Part shown: positions 36,368 through 48,100 of the stretch, in pieces | Numbering within the stretch: position 1 is the first letter of the stretch | Layout: each line of letters begins with the position of its first letter | Assembly (NCBI GenBank): GCA_945878975.1 | Contig: CAMCUM010000015.1 | Span: 1-56,893 of the forward strand | Reading direction: 5' to 3' | Origin: Legionella genomosp. 1 | GTDB lineage: Bacteria; Pseudomonadota; Gammaproteobacteria; Legionellales; Legionellaceae | Length of the DNA: 56,893 bases | Translations under genes and position numbers: made by a program | The notes under the pieces: model-generated | The model's database searches: none | Told to the model about the DNA's origin: nothing | The model's input: only the letters and a program-made list of their open reading frames with translations

Positions 36368-37968
36368 ATTTCACCCTTATATATCGACTCGAATTTGCCA
36401 AATAAACGAACCGCATTTTGTCCGATATCATGACAGTCTGCTATAAATTTATTTGACTCAATGATTTGAGGTGGCTCCATTGCATAATCCAAACTCATAA
36501 TATGAGAGAGCCAAGCTTCTTGACCCATCGCATAAATATAGACTTGCTTACTTTTAAGGGCGTGGATTAATGACGTTGCACGCTTAGAATCAGAACCAGA
36601 ATAACGTCGTGATTGCTTGTGTTTACTTTTTAATTTTCTAGACAATAAAGGTCCATAGATCCAATCCACAGGCGCACCAACACATTCCATACCGAGAAAT
36701 AGTGCATCTAACGTCCCCACTTTCTGATGTAGGTATTCATAAAGACCTGGATCAAGATTATTTGAGTCTGCAGCAAATAAAAATTTATATCCTTTTAATT
36801 GAATATAAAATGCAGATTTTGCTTGAATATCAAGATCACCATGTTCCCCGAGAAACGGGAAGCTATAAATAACGCCGTCTTTACAGGATATACCTTCCAT
36901 TTTATCTAACGGAATAAGACCTTCAAATCCTTGTTCAATTAACATTAATTTCAAACAAGGATCGAGCACTGTGCCGCCAGAAGAGCGAGGAAATACATAT
37001 TGTTTAACGCGACCTTTTAAAAAAATAAGCGTTTCAAATGCAATATGATCTAAGTGATTATGCGTAAATACGACGTAATGAATGACATCAGGTAAATCAT
37101 CTAACGAATAACGTTCAATGCCATTTTCAGGCTGAAAATAGCTGATCAAGGGATCAACCAAAATGGACACATCTCGTGTTTGCAATAATATACACGCGTG
37201 TCCAAAATAACGGACTCTGACGCCCTCACCTTGATAATGTCTACAATTTTTCAGCATGGGAGGTTCATCGTTAAAAAAACTCGCCAACACTTTAGATTTA
37301 TTTTCCGGCAGATCTAACTGTTTTTCTAGCGTTACATAATCAATTCCTTCTACTCTCGATCGGCAAATGTCACTCAGTAAACCACTCTTTAAACCTATAG
37401 TTAACTGCAACTCATTCGGTTCTGCAATGCGAGGGGTTGAAAGCACAAACTTTCGTTTGTCCGTATTTAAAGGAGATAAGAGGACTGATTGTAAATGAGA
37501 AAACTGAAATTTATCATATAATATTTTGTCAAAAAATCTCAGTTTAGGATGGTTGTTATGATCATAAACAAACTCCACACACCCGCGCAAACGATCAGGG
37601 AGCATCTCATACAAATGCTCTAAGGAATGCCCCGTTCCCTCGAGCTGCAATTTTTCATCCAAAGCTTCTATATCAGCCGCTAAATCTAATAACTCAGCAG
37701 CTTGAGTTTCTATAGCGGTGATCAACGTATGTATGACCGTAAATTTATCAACGCTTACATCTAAAAATTGTCCACCCAATAAAGTAGCATCAGTTGCCGC
37801 TGCGGTATGCAATTCAGGGAAGTTTATAAAGGAGCGTAATCCAGGTAAGTAACGATTTTTTAAAAAAAGGCCCAGTGTATGCGGGGGCAATAAATAACTC
37901 CAGAGATATAAAGAACAAACCAACGGTTCAATTACAATATTAGGCTTTAAATATTTCTTCATCATCAT
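36364..37968 (-). CDS. CmlA-like di-iron beta-hydroxylase (metallo-beta-lactamase fold)
   Basis: A 534-residue protein, the same size as CmlA (about 530). An N-terminal domain of about 245 residues (KPNIVIEPLVCSLYLWSYLLPPHT...) precedes a metallo-beta-lactamase domain with His303-x-His305-x-Asp307-His308, Glu375-His376 (GEHGD) and Asp401 (AADSNN). The glutamate in the metal site, at the spacing seen in CmlA, separates these di-iron oxygenases from hydrolytic relatives. CmlA beta-hydroxylates an amino acid bound to its NRPS carrier domain (known). The gene is coupled by 4-base overlaps to ECH2 upstream and NRPS1 downstream, so NRPS1 or NRPS2 is the likely partner. A plain hydrolase is a less likely alternative. 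Confidence 0.85.
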   Translation of the reverse strand: MMMKKYLKPNIVIEPLVCSLYLWSYLLPPHTLGLFLKNRYLPGLRSFINFPELHTAAATDATLLGGQFLDVSVDKFTVIHTLITAIETQAAELLDLAADIEALDEKLQLEGTGHSLEHLYEMLPDRLRGCVEFVYDHNNHPKLRFFDKILYDKFQFSHLQSVLLSPLNTDKRKFVLSTPRIAEPNELQLTIGLKSGLLSDICRSRVEGIDYVTLEKQLDLPENKSKVLASFFNDEPPMLKNCRHYQGEGVRVRYFGHACILLQTRDVSILVDPLISYFQPENGIERYSLDDLPDVIHYVVFTHNHLDHIAFETLIFLKGRVKQYVFPRSSGGTVLDPCLKLMLIEQGFEGLIPLDKMEGISCKDGVIYSFPFLGEHGDLDIQAKSAFYIQLKGYKFLFAADSNNLDPGLYEYLHQKVGTLDALFLGMECVGAPVDWIYGPLLSRKLKSKHKQSRRYSGSDSKRATSLIHALKSKQVYIYAMGQEAWLSHIMSLDYAMEPPQIIESNKFIADCHDIGQNAVRLFGKFESIYKGEI

Positions 37969-38702
37969 TCATCAAGGTTAATGTTTGCAAAACATTGTTT
38001 ATGGGAAGCTAATTCGTAGTCAATAACCTGCGGTATCGCATCACAACGTCGCTGGCATAGCAACTTCTTATTTTCCCGCAATAAATAACTTGGTTGACTC
38101 AGCAATGACGTTGCCATAGACAATGCCTCCGCAATAAGCTCTGTTTTTTTCTTCACGATCAAACTAGGTTGTCGTTGCTTTAATTCACTGCCACTAAAAA
38201 TATTGCCCGTATACAATAATTCGTTCGCTAAAGGCTTATCAAACCATTCAAAAAAAAGATACGTCGAACCCACGCCAGGTGTAAATCCATGCTGCACAAA
38301 ATTCGCAGAATAGCGGCTTTCTTCACTTAACAGCATAAAATCACCATAGCAACCCAAAGTAAATCCACCGCCAATGGCATGCCCATCCATGGCCATAATA
38401 AGGGGAACAGGACAATATAAAAGTGCTTCAAAGAGACTATAATCACTAAAAATAGATTGTTGCGTGACGATATTTTTTAAAATATTTTCATCGGCACCGG
38501 AGCAAAAATAACTGCCATTGCCTTTTATTAAGACCACTTTAACCCTTGGATTAGTATTTACCCACGTCAATATGCACACTAAATCATTGATGAACGGTAA
38601 GGTAATTAAGTTTGTTCTACCGCTAGCCAATGTTAATGTTAATAAACCTTCATCAGATAAAACGTAGCTAATCATCTGCACTGGTGCCAGATGCGTAATC
38701 AT
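37965..38702 (-). CDS. Enoyl-CoA hydratase-like decarboxylase of the beta-branching cassette (ECH2, PksI-like)
   Basis: A crotonase-fold protein of about 245 residues. Oxyanion-hole segments are FCSGADENIL and HAIGGGFTLGCYGDFMLL. The block VQHGFTPGVGSTYLFFEWF follows the PksI/CurF-ECH2 pattern (G-F-T-P-G-x-G) rather than that of ECH1. It should decarboxylate the 3-methylglutaconyl intermediate, leaving a beta-methyl branch with a double bond. I start it at the ATG at 38702, which makes an ATGA overlap with the HMG synthase stop; the ATG at 38717 is also in frame. The 3' end overlaps the CmlA-like gene by 4 bases. Confidence 0.9.
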   Translation of the reverse strand: MITHLAPVQMISYVLSDEGLLTLTLASGRTNLITLPFINDLVCILTWVNTNPRVKVVLIKGNGSYFCSGADENILKNIVTQQSIFSDYSLFEALLYCPVPLIMAMDGHAIGGGFTLGCYGDFMLLSEESRYSANFVQHGFTPGVGSTYLFFEWFDKPLANELLYTGNIFSGSELKQRQPSLIVKKKTELIAEALSMATSLLSQPSYLLRENKKLLCQRRCDAIPQVIDYELASHKQCFANINLDE

Positions 38703-39946
38703 CGTGCGTCCGCCCATGCATACTCTCTACTATAATGATTGAGCTGTTTTAGAAAAAGTAAGTGCTGGCCATGATATTGCTTATCAAAAATGTCCTGAAA
38801 TAGTTTAAAGTTAATGATCTTGTCCCTATCTCCCACGCGAATTCTATTTTCAATCTGGCTTAACTCATCGTATTGTTGAATACTAAGCTTTGAACGACCC
38901 TCGATGTGGTCCTTAAATTGTTGTGTTAAAGCAATATCATGAACACCAGGACGCATGACTCCACTAAAAAATTCCGCTGAACAACCCGATCCATAGGCAT
39001 ATAAACCAATGCGCTGATGCGTCTGAAAACGCGCATTCGACATCAAGCTAAATAGCGCTAACAACAGTGCGCCAGAATACAAATTACCAACGCGTCGACA
39101 AAATTCAATGGATGGTTGCACCCGCGCTAAAAAGTCATCCATAATTTGGTCAGCAGGTGAAGCTAACTTTTTACGCATGATCTGACGATGCGCCGCTTTA
39201 ACCATGCCTGCAAATGGGGTATGAAATACAAGATAAGAAAATGTATCCCGTAGATGAGCGTTTTCTACTTGTTGACAGTAATCATCATAAGCCCCTTCTA
39301 AGCAATCCATATAAGCCATCAGGGAAAGATCCTTATCTGCTATTTCGATATCCACGCCTGGACGAAATGCATCCTCAATATGAAATGCGTGTAAGCCACT
39401 TGCACCACAGTCGACTTGAAATATTTTTGGATTCTTACTAACAATCACAGCCACAGCGCCTGCGCCTTGTGCGGGTTCCATATATTCCAAATCGTGAACA
39501 GGTAACGCAAGATCCGTTGCAATAACAAGAACCTTAGCATTCGCAGAAGTACTACACCGCACCATATTAAACGCAACCTGCAATGCTGCATTACCACCAA
39601 AACACGCTTGCTTTAGTTCGAACAACCGACAACGATTTGATAAGCCTAGAAATTTATGCACCTGGGTACTCATCGACTTGCCAAAATCTATCCCAGATTC
39701 AGAAGCAGTAATGACCGCTTCAATGTGTTGTCGCTGATCATTCGACATCGCATTGATTAACGGAAATGCAGCATTTACCGCATAAGTTACCGGATCTTCA
39801 CAAGGCAATGTCACACCGCGCTGTTGCATCATCAAGTTTTCTAAGCGTGATAAATCCAAGTTTCTTGCTGAAAAAAGATCGCTCACCTCAATATACGCAC
39901 GAGCAACATAAGCATTAATCGATTCTATTCCGATTAAATCATTCAT
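38699..39946 (-). CDS. HMG-CoA synthase-like enzyme of the beta-branching cassette (PksG-like)
   Basis: A 415-residue thiolase-fold enzyme. The catalytic set is Glu83 (TASESGID), Cys115 (ELKQACFGGNAAL) and the histidine in VFHTPFAGMVKAAH, all as in HMG-CoA synthases. The C-terminal region (RVGNLYSGALLLALFSLM, then GLYAYGSGCSAEFFSG) is equally typical. In trans-AT clusters it adds an acetyl unit from the donor ACP to a beta-keto polyketide on an acceptor ACP, beginning a beta-branch. It sits immediately downstream of PKS2 (stop at 39947, start at 39946) within the main operon. Confidence 0.94.
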   Translation of the reverse strand: MNDLIGIESINAYVARAYIEVSDLFSARNLDLSRLENLMMQQRGVTLPCEDPVTYAVNAAFPLINAMSNDQRQHIEAVITASESGIDFGKSMSTQVHKFLGLSNRCRLFELKQACFGGNAALQVAFNMVRCSTSANAKVLVIATDLALPVHDLEYMEPAQGAGAVAVIVSKNPKIFQVDCGASGLHAFHIEDAFRPGVDIEIADKDLSLMAYMDCLEGAYDDYCQQVENAHLRDTFSYLVFHTPFAGMVKAAHRQIMRKKLASPADQIMDDFLARVQPSIEFCRRVGNLYSGALLLALFSLMSNARFQTHQRIGLYAYGSGCSAEFFSGVMRPGVHDIALTQQFKDHIEGRSKLSIQQYDELSQIENRIRVGDRDKIINFKLFQDIFDKQYHGQHLLFLKQLNHYSREYAWADAR

Positions 39947-42199
39947 TTAATTACAACCAATTTGGTCATCAAGAAATTCATATAACTGCTCATCGCTCAT
40001 GGTGAGTAGCGCGTCTTCAGATAACAAAGGTGACTCATCCAGCGATTTAATATGATTAAAAGGATAATTGGGCAACACAAGCATCGTTCGTTTGATCGAA
40101 AATAATTGATCTAATGGTATTTGATATCCTAAACAATATAACTCAACAAACGAGTAGATTAACTGTTTAAATTGCGCCTCATATTTCACCGCGTCCAATA
40201 CTAATAATTCACATAAATCTTGCAAATTCGTCTGAAATGCCGCCACTGAAAACAAACTTAAACGCTCTTTCTTATACTCTTGAATTGATTTGGGCATGCA
40301 ATCATCAAATTCCTTGATATATTCGACCAAAACATTTTCTAATTCTGATAATGAGTGAGCTACAAATGCAACTCGATAATTAAAGTGGCGTCTTTTCATC
40401 GTTAAGCAATAACTTAAATCATAACCACTCACTTCTGTTGAATTATTTTGTAAATAAGTAAGCATATTTTGCAACTGCACTTTTAAAGTCGTCATGGACT
40501 TCGCTGAAAAAGGAAAGAAATAATAGGGCAATGACGGTGCACCCGGATCTTCTATCTTAAAATCTTCTACAACAACATGCGCTAATGTTCCGCCCATACC
40601 AAATGAATTAATCCCACTTATTCTGGGTTGATGACTTGCGACCCAATCAATATTTTCAGTGGGTATAATCAGAGGCGTTAAATTTGATTCTAATAGATTA
40701 TTCTTTTGTTCGAACGCTGCTAATGCGCTAATTTTATTAAATTTATATTGAGCCAGGACCTTAAGTATACCTACCAAACCAGAGGTGGCTTCAGTATGCC
40801 CAAAATTTGCTTTGGAAGACCCGATATAACAAAAATTTTCAAGCTGAGTTTGGGATTTAATAGCATTAAAAATAGCTTTATATTCCAGTGGGTCACCAAT
40901 ATTTGTTGATGTACCATGCGTTTCAATATATTGTATTTTTTCTGGACTAATATTCGCTTTTTTCCAGGCTTTTTCAATAACAGCTTGCTCTTGATTCACA
41001 TTAGGCACAGTGGCGCCGCCGGATCTTCCACCAGAACACACTGCAGAGCTTTTAATAACACCATAGATTTTATCACGATCAGCGCTAGCTTGCGCTAAAG
41101 GCTTTAAGACAAAAACGACGACCCCCTCAGCAGGCACATAGCCATCGGCTTTGATGTCAAAAGGACGCATACACCCCGTTTGAGACAAGGCATTCATTTC
41201 ACAGAAACTAATGTATTTATCTGGGACCAAACAAATATTTGCTGCCCCCACTACAGCCATGTTGCATTCTTTTTGTATTAATGATTGGCAAGCGTAATGT
41301 AATGCGACCACACCTGATGAACATGAGGTATCGAGTGTTAAACTTGGGCCAAGCAAATTAAAATGATAGGTCATACGATTTGCAAGATAACTATTACTAT
41401 TACCTGTGATAAAATACTGATGATCTACATCTCCGCCCTGCTTAAGTTTGTGAGCATAATCATTAAAACAACTGCCTATAAATACACCTGTATCTGAGCC
41501 ATCAATTTCGTTAACAACACCTGCATCTTCAAGTGCGTGCCAGGCGACCTCCAATAGCAATCTGGATTGTGGATCCATCGATTGTGCTTCACGTGGAGAA
41601 ATACCAAAGAACTCCTCATCAAAATGATCATGGTTATCAATAAAACCACCTGCTTTACAATAAACTTTAGCATCCACATGATTCCATCGCTCAGAAGGAA
41701 CCTCATCAACCACCGTCTGGGCATTTGAAATGATATGCCAAAATTCATCCAGGTTATTTACACGCGGGAGCCGCATACCTAAACCAATAATTGCAATGTC
41801 ATTGTTCGTGATTTTAACATCACTCATCGAAGGCTGCGATTCTACCGGGATCGTTGGTTGCAATACAATTTTCTCATCTCTCATTTTCAGTTGATAATTT
41901 GACGCATAATCTTCTTTAGGTAGTGAAAGCTTTATTTTAGGTAAAGCAGGTGTTGAATTTTTATTTTGATCAATAAGGTTATAAAAATCCTTAAATATTG
42001 GGTATTGATAAACCAAATCAACGGTTAATTGTAATTCAAGCTTACGATTTAATTTTTGGATGAAATCCATGGCAATCAAAGAATCAAGACCATAATCTAA
42101 AATGCTTTTATCATCATGAATATCGAGTGACGGATCAAGTAATACCTGACGTAATGTGCTCACTATTTCATGTTTCAAATATTCGGATTTATTATTCAT
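39947..42199 (-). CDS. Trans-AT PKS protein: ACP-KS
   Basis: 750 residues. The N-terminal ACP has Ser40 (YGLDSLIAMDF). The ketosynthase spans about 125-560 with the active Cys near 292 (LDTSCSSGVVA), His in ETHGTSTNIGDP and His in KANFGHTEATSG. About 190 residues after the KS form the usual trans-AT post-KS linker (VLPNYPFNHI). There is no AT. The first ACP completes the split module begun by KS-DH at the end of PKS1. The KS then extends the chain onto the ACP at the start of NRPS1. The ACP has Phe at the position where many beta-branching acceptor ACPs have Trp. The start overlaps the end of PKS1 by 8 bases. Confidence 0.93.
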   Translation of the reverse strand: MNNKSEYLKHEIVSTLRQVLLDPSLDIHDDKSILDYGLDSLIAMDFIQKLNRKLELQLTVDLVYQYPIFKDFYNLIDQNKNSTPALPKIKLSLPKEDYASNYQLKMRDEKIVLQPTIPVESQPSMSDVKITNNDIAIIGLGMRLPRVNNLDEFWHIISNAQTVVDEVPSERWNHVDAKVYCKAGGFIDNHDHFDEEFFGISPREAQSMDPQSRLLLEVAWHALEDAGVVNEIDGSDTGVFIGSCFNDYAHKLKQGGDVDHQYFITGNSNSYLANRMTYHFNLLGPSLTLDTSCSSGVVALHYACQSLIQKECNMAVVGAANICLVPDKYISFCEMNALSQTGCMRPFDIKADGYVPAEGVVVFVLKPLAQASADRDKIYGVIKSSAVCSGGRSGGATVPNVNQEQAVIEKAWKKANISPEKIQYIETHGTSTNIGDPLEYKAIFNAIKSQTQLENFCYIGSSKANFGHTEATSGLVGILKVLAQYKFNKISALAAFEQKNNLLESNLTPLIIPTENIDWVASHQPRISGINSFGMGGTLAHVVVEDFKIEDPGAPSLPYYFFPFSAKSMTTLKVQLQNMLTYLQNNSTEVSGYDLSYCLTMKRRHFNYRVAFVAHSLSELENVLVEYIKEFDDCMPKSIQEYKKERLSLFSVAAFQTNLQDLCELLVLDAVKYEAQFKQLIYSFVELYCLGYQIPLDQLFSIKRTMLVLPNYPFNHIKSLDESPLLSEDALLTMSDEQLYEFLDDQIGCN

Positions 42200-45100
42200 T
42201 ATGATCTACTTTTGAAGTTAAACTTAATTTATGTATGGCTGAGAACTGTATATTCACAAATTCAACCGCTATCTTTCCTGTCGTATCAAATATTACAGCA
42301 CCCCATATCGATTTTTGTAGATTAATAGACTCACAATACAACCAAATACCATACGTTGAGTCAAGCAATGGTTGAGAAATATGAATAGAATCAATGACTG
42401 TGGGCACATAAGCAATATCCAGATCGCAAGTTTCAGTTCGTTTTTTTATCAGCATATGGGCTAAATAAATAATATTATCGATAAGCGCAGGTGAAGTATA
42501 AAATTGATGACGTAATTCGCTTGCAGATTCTGACAAATTAAATTGACTTACGACCCCGCCACGAAAATCAACGTATCCAGCAATCCCTCTATAAAAATCC
42601 CCGAGCGATACTGCTTTGTCAGCGTAGATCTCCGTACGTTTAATCTCTAGGTTATCATCATATTTTGCATTATTTTGTAATAATTGATTAAAACAACCAA
42701 AAATATCTTCGCTTATTGGCATCAAATTTGCCGTTGTTGCAGACAAATTGCTCGACAATATCAGAGACCCTGGATTTTGGGATTCATTCATTAGATGCAT
42801 TGTCAATAAGCAGCTGTCTGCTGTAATGACACAATCAAGACTGATTTCTCGACCCATCATATGCTTCACGGGTTTATTAAACATTACATTTTTGAGAAGA
42901 ATCGCGTTTATATTAAATTGCTCACATGCAAAACTATACATGGCCTCTAAATAAAAATCTGTGGGTATAATATTACAATCAAATATCAGATGATTGCTCG
43001 CTAACAATGCATTATATTTATCAAGTTTAAACGTTAAATTTCCCGTATCATGATTCAACTTAGTCATGCCCCAAATAGGCGAATATTGCGGGACCATTAT
43101 ATTTTTTTCTATACGGGCTACGTTCACTAATGGATAAGGTGGAAGTTCTAGCATAGACGTATCTGCTTGCTCACACCAACTCCAATCGCATGACTGACCT
43201 TGGATATAAGCGACTTTTATTTTTTGCAATGGTGATTGATCATTGACAGGCACAGTCGTCGAACCACGTTCATGCGTTAAAGCCATAATCTCTACTTCAA
43301 GCTGCTGCACTAATTCCGTTAAATTTTGCACAATAAATGCCATTCTATAGTCAAAATGTGTTTTACGACAATTTAAACTATATTGCAAACTAGGTAGGTC
43401 GACATCCTTGTTTTTAATCCATTTCAACAGAGACATATAACGTCGCTGTAAACATGCTTTTGAATGCGCCGAAAAACATAAAATGTAATCTTGCTTTTCC
43501 AAAGTAGATTGCACGCCTTTCACTCGATGATAACTTTCAAGAATTGCATGCGCATTCGTACCACTAAAACCAAATGAACTGATTGCAGCCCGTCGCTTCT
43601 CCCCTGGCTTACTTAACTTCCAATCAAGCAATTCTCGGTTGATTGTAAAGGACGTTCTACTTAAGTCAATATGCTGATTAGGCGTGACATAATTAATCTG
43701 CGGAGGAACTTTATAGTGACGAAACATTTGTATTAATTTAATCATCCCAACAATACCCGCAGCGGAAGCCGTATGCCCAACATTGGCTTTAACTGAGCCT
43801 AAATAACATGGCGGCTCGCCGGCGGAACGAATGGGAAATTGACTTGCCAAAGCTTCGTACTCAATGGGATCACCTAATTTGGTCCCTGTGCCATGTGCCT
43901 CAATATAATCAATTGTATTAACATCTATGTTACTATGAAGAAAACACTGCTGAATTAAATCAGCTTGTGCTGTGACGCTAGGCGCGGTTATGCCATTTGT
44001 TTTTCCATCTTGATTGATTTCACTCCTTTTAATCACGCCAAAAATTAAATCTTTATCAGCAATTGCCTCCTGCAATTTTTTCAAACAAACAACACCCACC
44101 GCCTCCCCAGGGACAAAACCATCCGCACGATGATCAAATGTGAAAACACCCCCTGTTGGAGATAACATCTTTGCGCGATTTGCAAGCGCAGAAAAACGCT
44201 CCGATTTTAGAAATACGCCCCCTGCCAACGCAATTTTAACGTCGCCAACCCATAATGCCTGGCAGGCAAGATGTATTGCAACTAAAGAAGACGAACAAGC
44301 CGTATTAATCGTAATTGCTGGGCCCTTCAAATTTAAAAAATAGGCTATTCTTGATGACAATACTGCTTCTGAAGATCCCCAAAATAAATGCGGATCTGCT
44401 TCATAAGAGCGACTAAAAGCATCTTCACGATAATCAGAATACGCAAATCCCGCATAAACGCCACAGTTTAAGCCCTCGTGAAGATGTGCATATCCTGCTT
44501 GTTCTAAGGCCTGATAAGCAACCGTAAGATATAACTGTTGCTGTGGATCCATGCATTGTGCTTCCCGGGATGAAATACCAAAGAACTGTGCATCAAATGA
44601 TAGATTGGCATTTAACATTGCAGCCCACGGGTATTGCTCTGTTGTCGTTTCATTTTTTCTTATGGAACAGATGCCATTACAGATATTTTCAAAAAACATA
44701 TCAATATCCTCGGCATCAGGAAATATACCCGCCATTCCAATAATAGCAATATCACTCTCTTGAGATAAAGAAACATCGTCTATATGCGAATTAACCTGAT
44801 GATTCTCCGTATCTATTTGCGCCGTTTGCGTCATGGCGATTTTATTTATACTCTCTTTAGATGACAAATAAGACATTGCAGCACGTATATTAGATAGCGG
44901 GAAAGTCTTATGCAATCCGTGTGTAATATGACCCAATTGCACATCACGATTCATTTGTTGAAGATAACGCTGAATTAAATCAGGATTATCTAAAGTTAAG
45001 CGCCTCACATCGACACTAAATAACGTTTGATTATGAATAAAAGCACTAAAATCCAATTGCTTATTCAAGACGAGCCCGCTCATCGCCGTTTCAACATATT

Positions 45101-48100
45101 TACCATAGGGGGCAACTAAATCGATACTCCGTTGCAACTCTGCATGCCCCATTGTATTAATAACAATATCTAAGCCTTTATTGGCGGTCGCCAAAGCGAG
45201 TTCTTCAACCACATGACTGGTGTTATAGTTTAACGCTAGTGTCACTTCCTGACGTTGCAGATACTGAACTTTTTCATCTGAGCCAGTCAATGCATAAATA
45301 TGCAACCCATGCTGCTTCGAAAATTGAATCAGCATGTTACCCAAGCCACCAGCAGCAGACTGAATTAAAATAGTTTGTCCTGCAACTGGATTAATCAGTG
45401 AAAAAATATGCGCTGCGGTAATATAAACAATGGGTAACACAGCCGCCTGCTCATAACTCAAAGAATGCAGTTTCGACACAACAAGCTGTTCATTCACATT
45501 GACCAAACCAGCATGCCCACCCATTGCCAAACCTGTCAATGCCACGACTTCATCACCCAGTTTAAACGAACGTATATTCGCCCCAACTTTAACTACAATT
45601 CCCGCAACTTCTAATCCAGGCGTAAATGGATAACAAGGAATAGTTGGATAAATACCTTTCATACATAACATATCAGCAAAATTTATCCCTGATGCTAACA
45701 CTTGTATTTGTAATTCATTTAGGCCCGGCTCTGCTATCTGCACCGGTGTTAAAGCAATATTAGCAGCATCAACCGCTGACACAAGTTGCCAGGCTAGCGT
45801 ATCATCTTCGCCATTATTGATCGGAAGAGGCGCAGATATACCCGCGCTTTTACTCTGGATATACTGAGCTAATTTAGCGATAGTTGGGTATTCAAATAGT
45901 ATAATTGTTGGTAATTGCAGATTAAAGCGCTGATTAATTCGTTGAATAAGCTCAATGCCAACAATGGAGTCAATACCCAACTCAGAAAAAGGTTGCGTAG
46001 GCTGTAAATGTACAGGAGAAATCTCAAGCAAATCACCAACACATTGATAAAGAAACTGCTCTGTATGGTTATTAAGATTTGTATTCATATTGCGGGCGAT
46101 AATAACAGAGCTACCCAATTTGTCAATTTGGACATTTGTACCTGAGGTATGCATACAGTTCACAAACTTAAATGAGCACTTGTGAAACGCATTTCGCCAA
46201 CTTTCTGGTGATAAAAGTGGGCTGTTTTGTATTCTATGGTGAGGGTCTTTCGCTAACCACCAACCATCAAACAAGCCAAATATGACATCTGTATATAAAC
46301 ACCTTTGGGTTAATTCGTTTAAAAACAAATAACCCTCTGGATGTAAAAATCGTTTGATATTTGCCAAAGTACATTCTATATCCGCAGTTGCATGCAGTAC
46401 ATTTGTAGCAATGATTACATCAAATTTACGTCCATCTACTGGGCTTTTATCTGGATGATTAATATCTAAAATTTCAAAATGTATAAACGGATGATGGGCG
46501 AATCTTTGGCGGCCAACATCCAAAAATTTCTTCGACAAATCAGTGTAGAAAAAAGTGACGGAAATCTTCAAAGTCTCTAATACTTTTACGATATATTCAC
46601 TGCTCGATCCTGTGCCTGAACCAAGTTCTAACACCCTGATTTCACTCAAATTATTGGTAGAGAAATATCGCTTTAATTCTTGCGCTAACATTTCATTATA
46701 ATATTGAGACACAGGATACTTCGAATAGAATCCTTCCAAAAGTTGCATTTTTCCAGCAGGAAAAAAAACGTCTGTCGCTACTGTTTTCCCTTGAATAATA
46801 TCAAAACAATGGGCAATTGCCGCCTGATACAATTCTAAATACTCTAAGTAATCCACACTCGACGTAATCCTGCTGTCTAAACTATGTTTAAATTTTTGAT
46901 TGAGAACATAACTATTTTGTACGCTCATCAGTATTTGCTTCATCAACATATTTTCTAACAAATTATCAAGATAACGATGGTATTTAGGTAAAATATCTAA
47001 ACGCTGAATAATGTCTTGAACACACCATGTCCTATCATCCACAAAAATACCCTGTTGCTGAAATTTCAAGTGCAAATGACGTATGAGTTCGTGTTCAATA
47101 TCATCACGGTTTTGTATTAATTGCGAATAGTCCATCGACACGATATCCAGAGTTTGGTGACTGTTATCTATTTCGCTATGTTTATGGCCCATAGCAACAT
47201 TGGTTAAAAGATCTCGAATTGGCTTTCTGTGTTTAATGATCATACACTGAGACGCGGTATTCAGCATTTTCAACGCCAAAGGTAGCCCCTCATCGGGTAA
47301 AATTGAATCATACCCGAGTTTATAAAATCGTTGCTGGTGCAAGGGTGTGGCAACCGCGCCAATCGTTCCCCAATAGCCCCAATGAATTGCAATTGCCCTG
47401 CATTGCTGTTGTTGCTGCAACCAGTAAATAAAACTATCTTGAAATGTACAACCAGCCAAATAATTACACTGCCCAGCATTTGATTGGTAAGCTAAAAAAG
47501 AAGTGAAAAATACGGCTAAACTCGGTTGTTGTAAATGTTTATGAATTAACACACATGCCGTTTTGACCGCCATTGCCATTAAAAAATCGGATTCTGACAT
47601 ATCCAATAATAAATTATCATATAATGCTAATGCCGAATGAAATATCGTATTAATTAAACCATGTTGCATCTCAATATGATTCATTACAGACTTAACAGCG
47701 ACTTCATTTGTAATATCGCATGAATAATAATAAAAATGGTGTCGAGTTGTATTAAATATCCGCGCAAATTCTTCTTTTACCACATCAAACGCGGTGCGGC
47801 CAATGACAATAATAGTCATCTGTGTATGGAGCTGCTCGCTTAATAAATGACACAAATATTGCCCAATCCCCCCCATGCCGCCAACCACAAGAATGGTCTT
47901 ACCAAAATCAATTGAATCATTATTTTGACTTGTATTAGTTCTAACTTCATCCCAGTACTGCAAGTGAACCACCCCATTTCTAAGCGCGTAAACGGCTGAT
48001 TTTTCTAGGTTCAAATGAAATAAAGTCTTACAATCCACTGGACTTAAAGGTCTATCAGTATCAACCAAACAAATGGTCCATTTCATGAATTCTTTCTGCA

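Noticed and set aside
36364-37968. Beta-lactamase or other simple hydrolase
   Set aside because: The size, the 245-residue N-terminal domain, the Glu375 in the metal site and the NRPS context fit CmlA-like oxygenases better.
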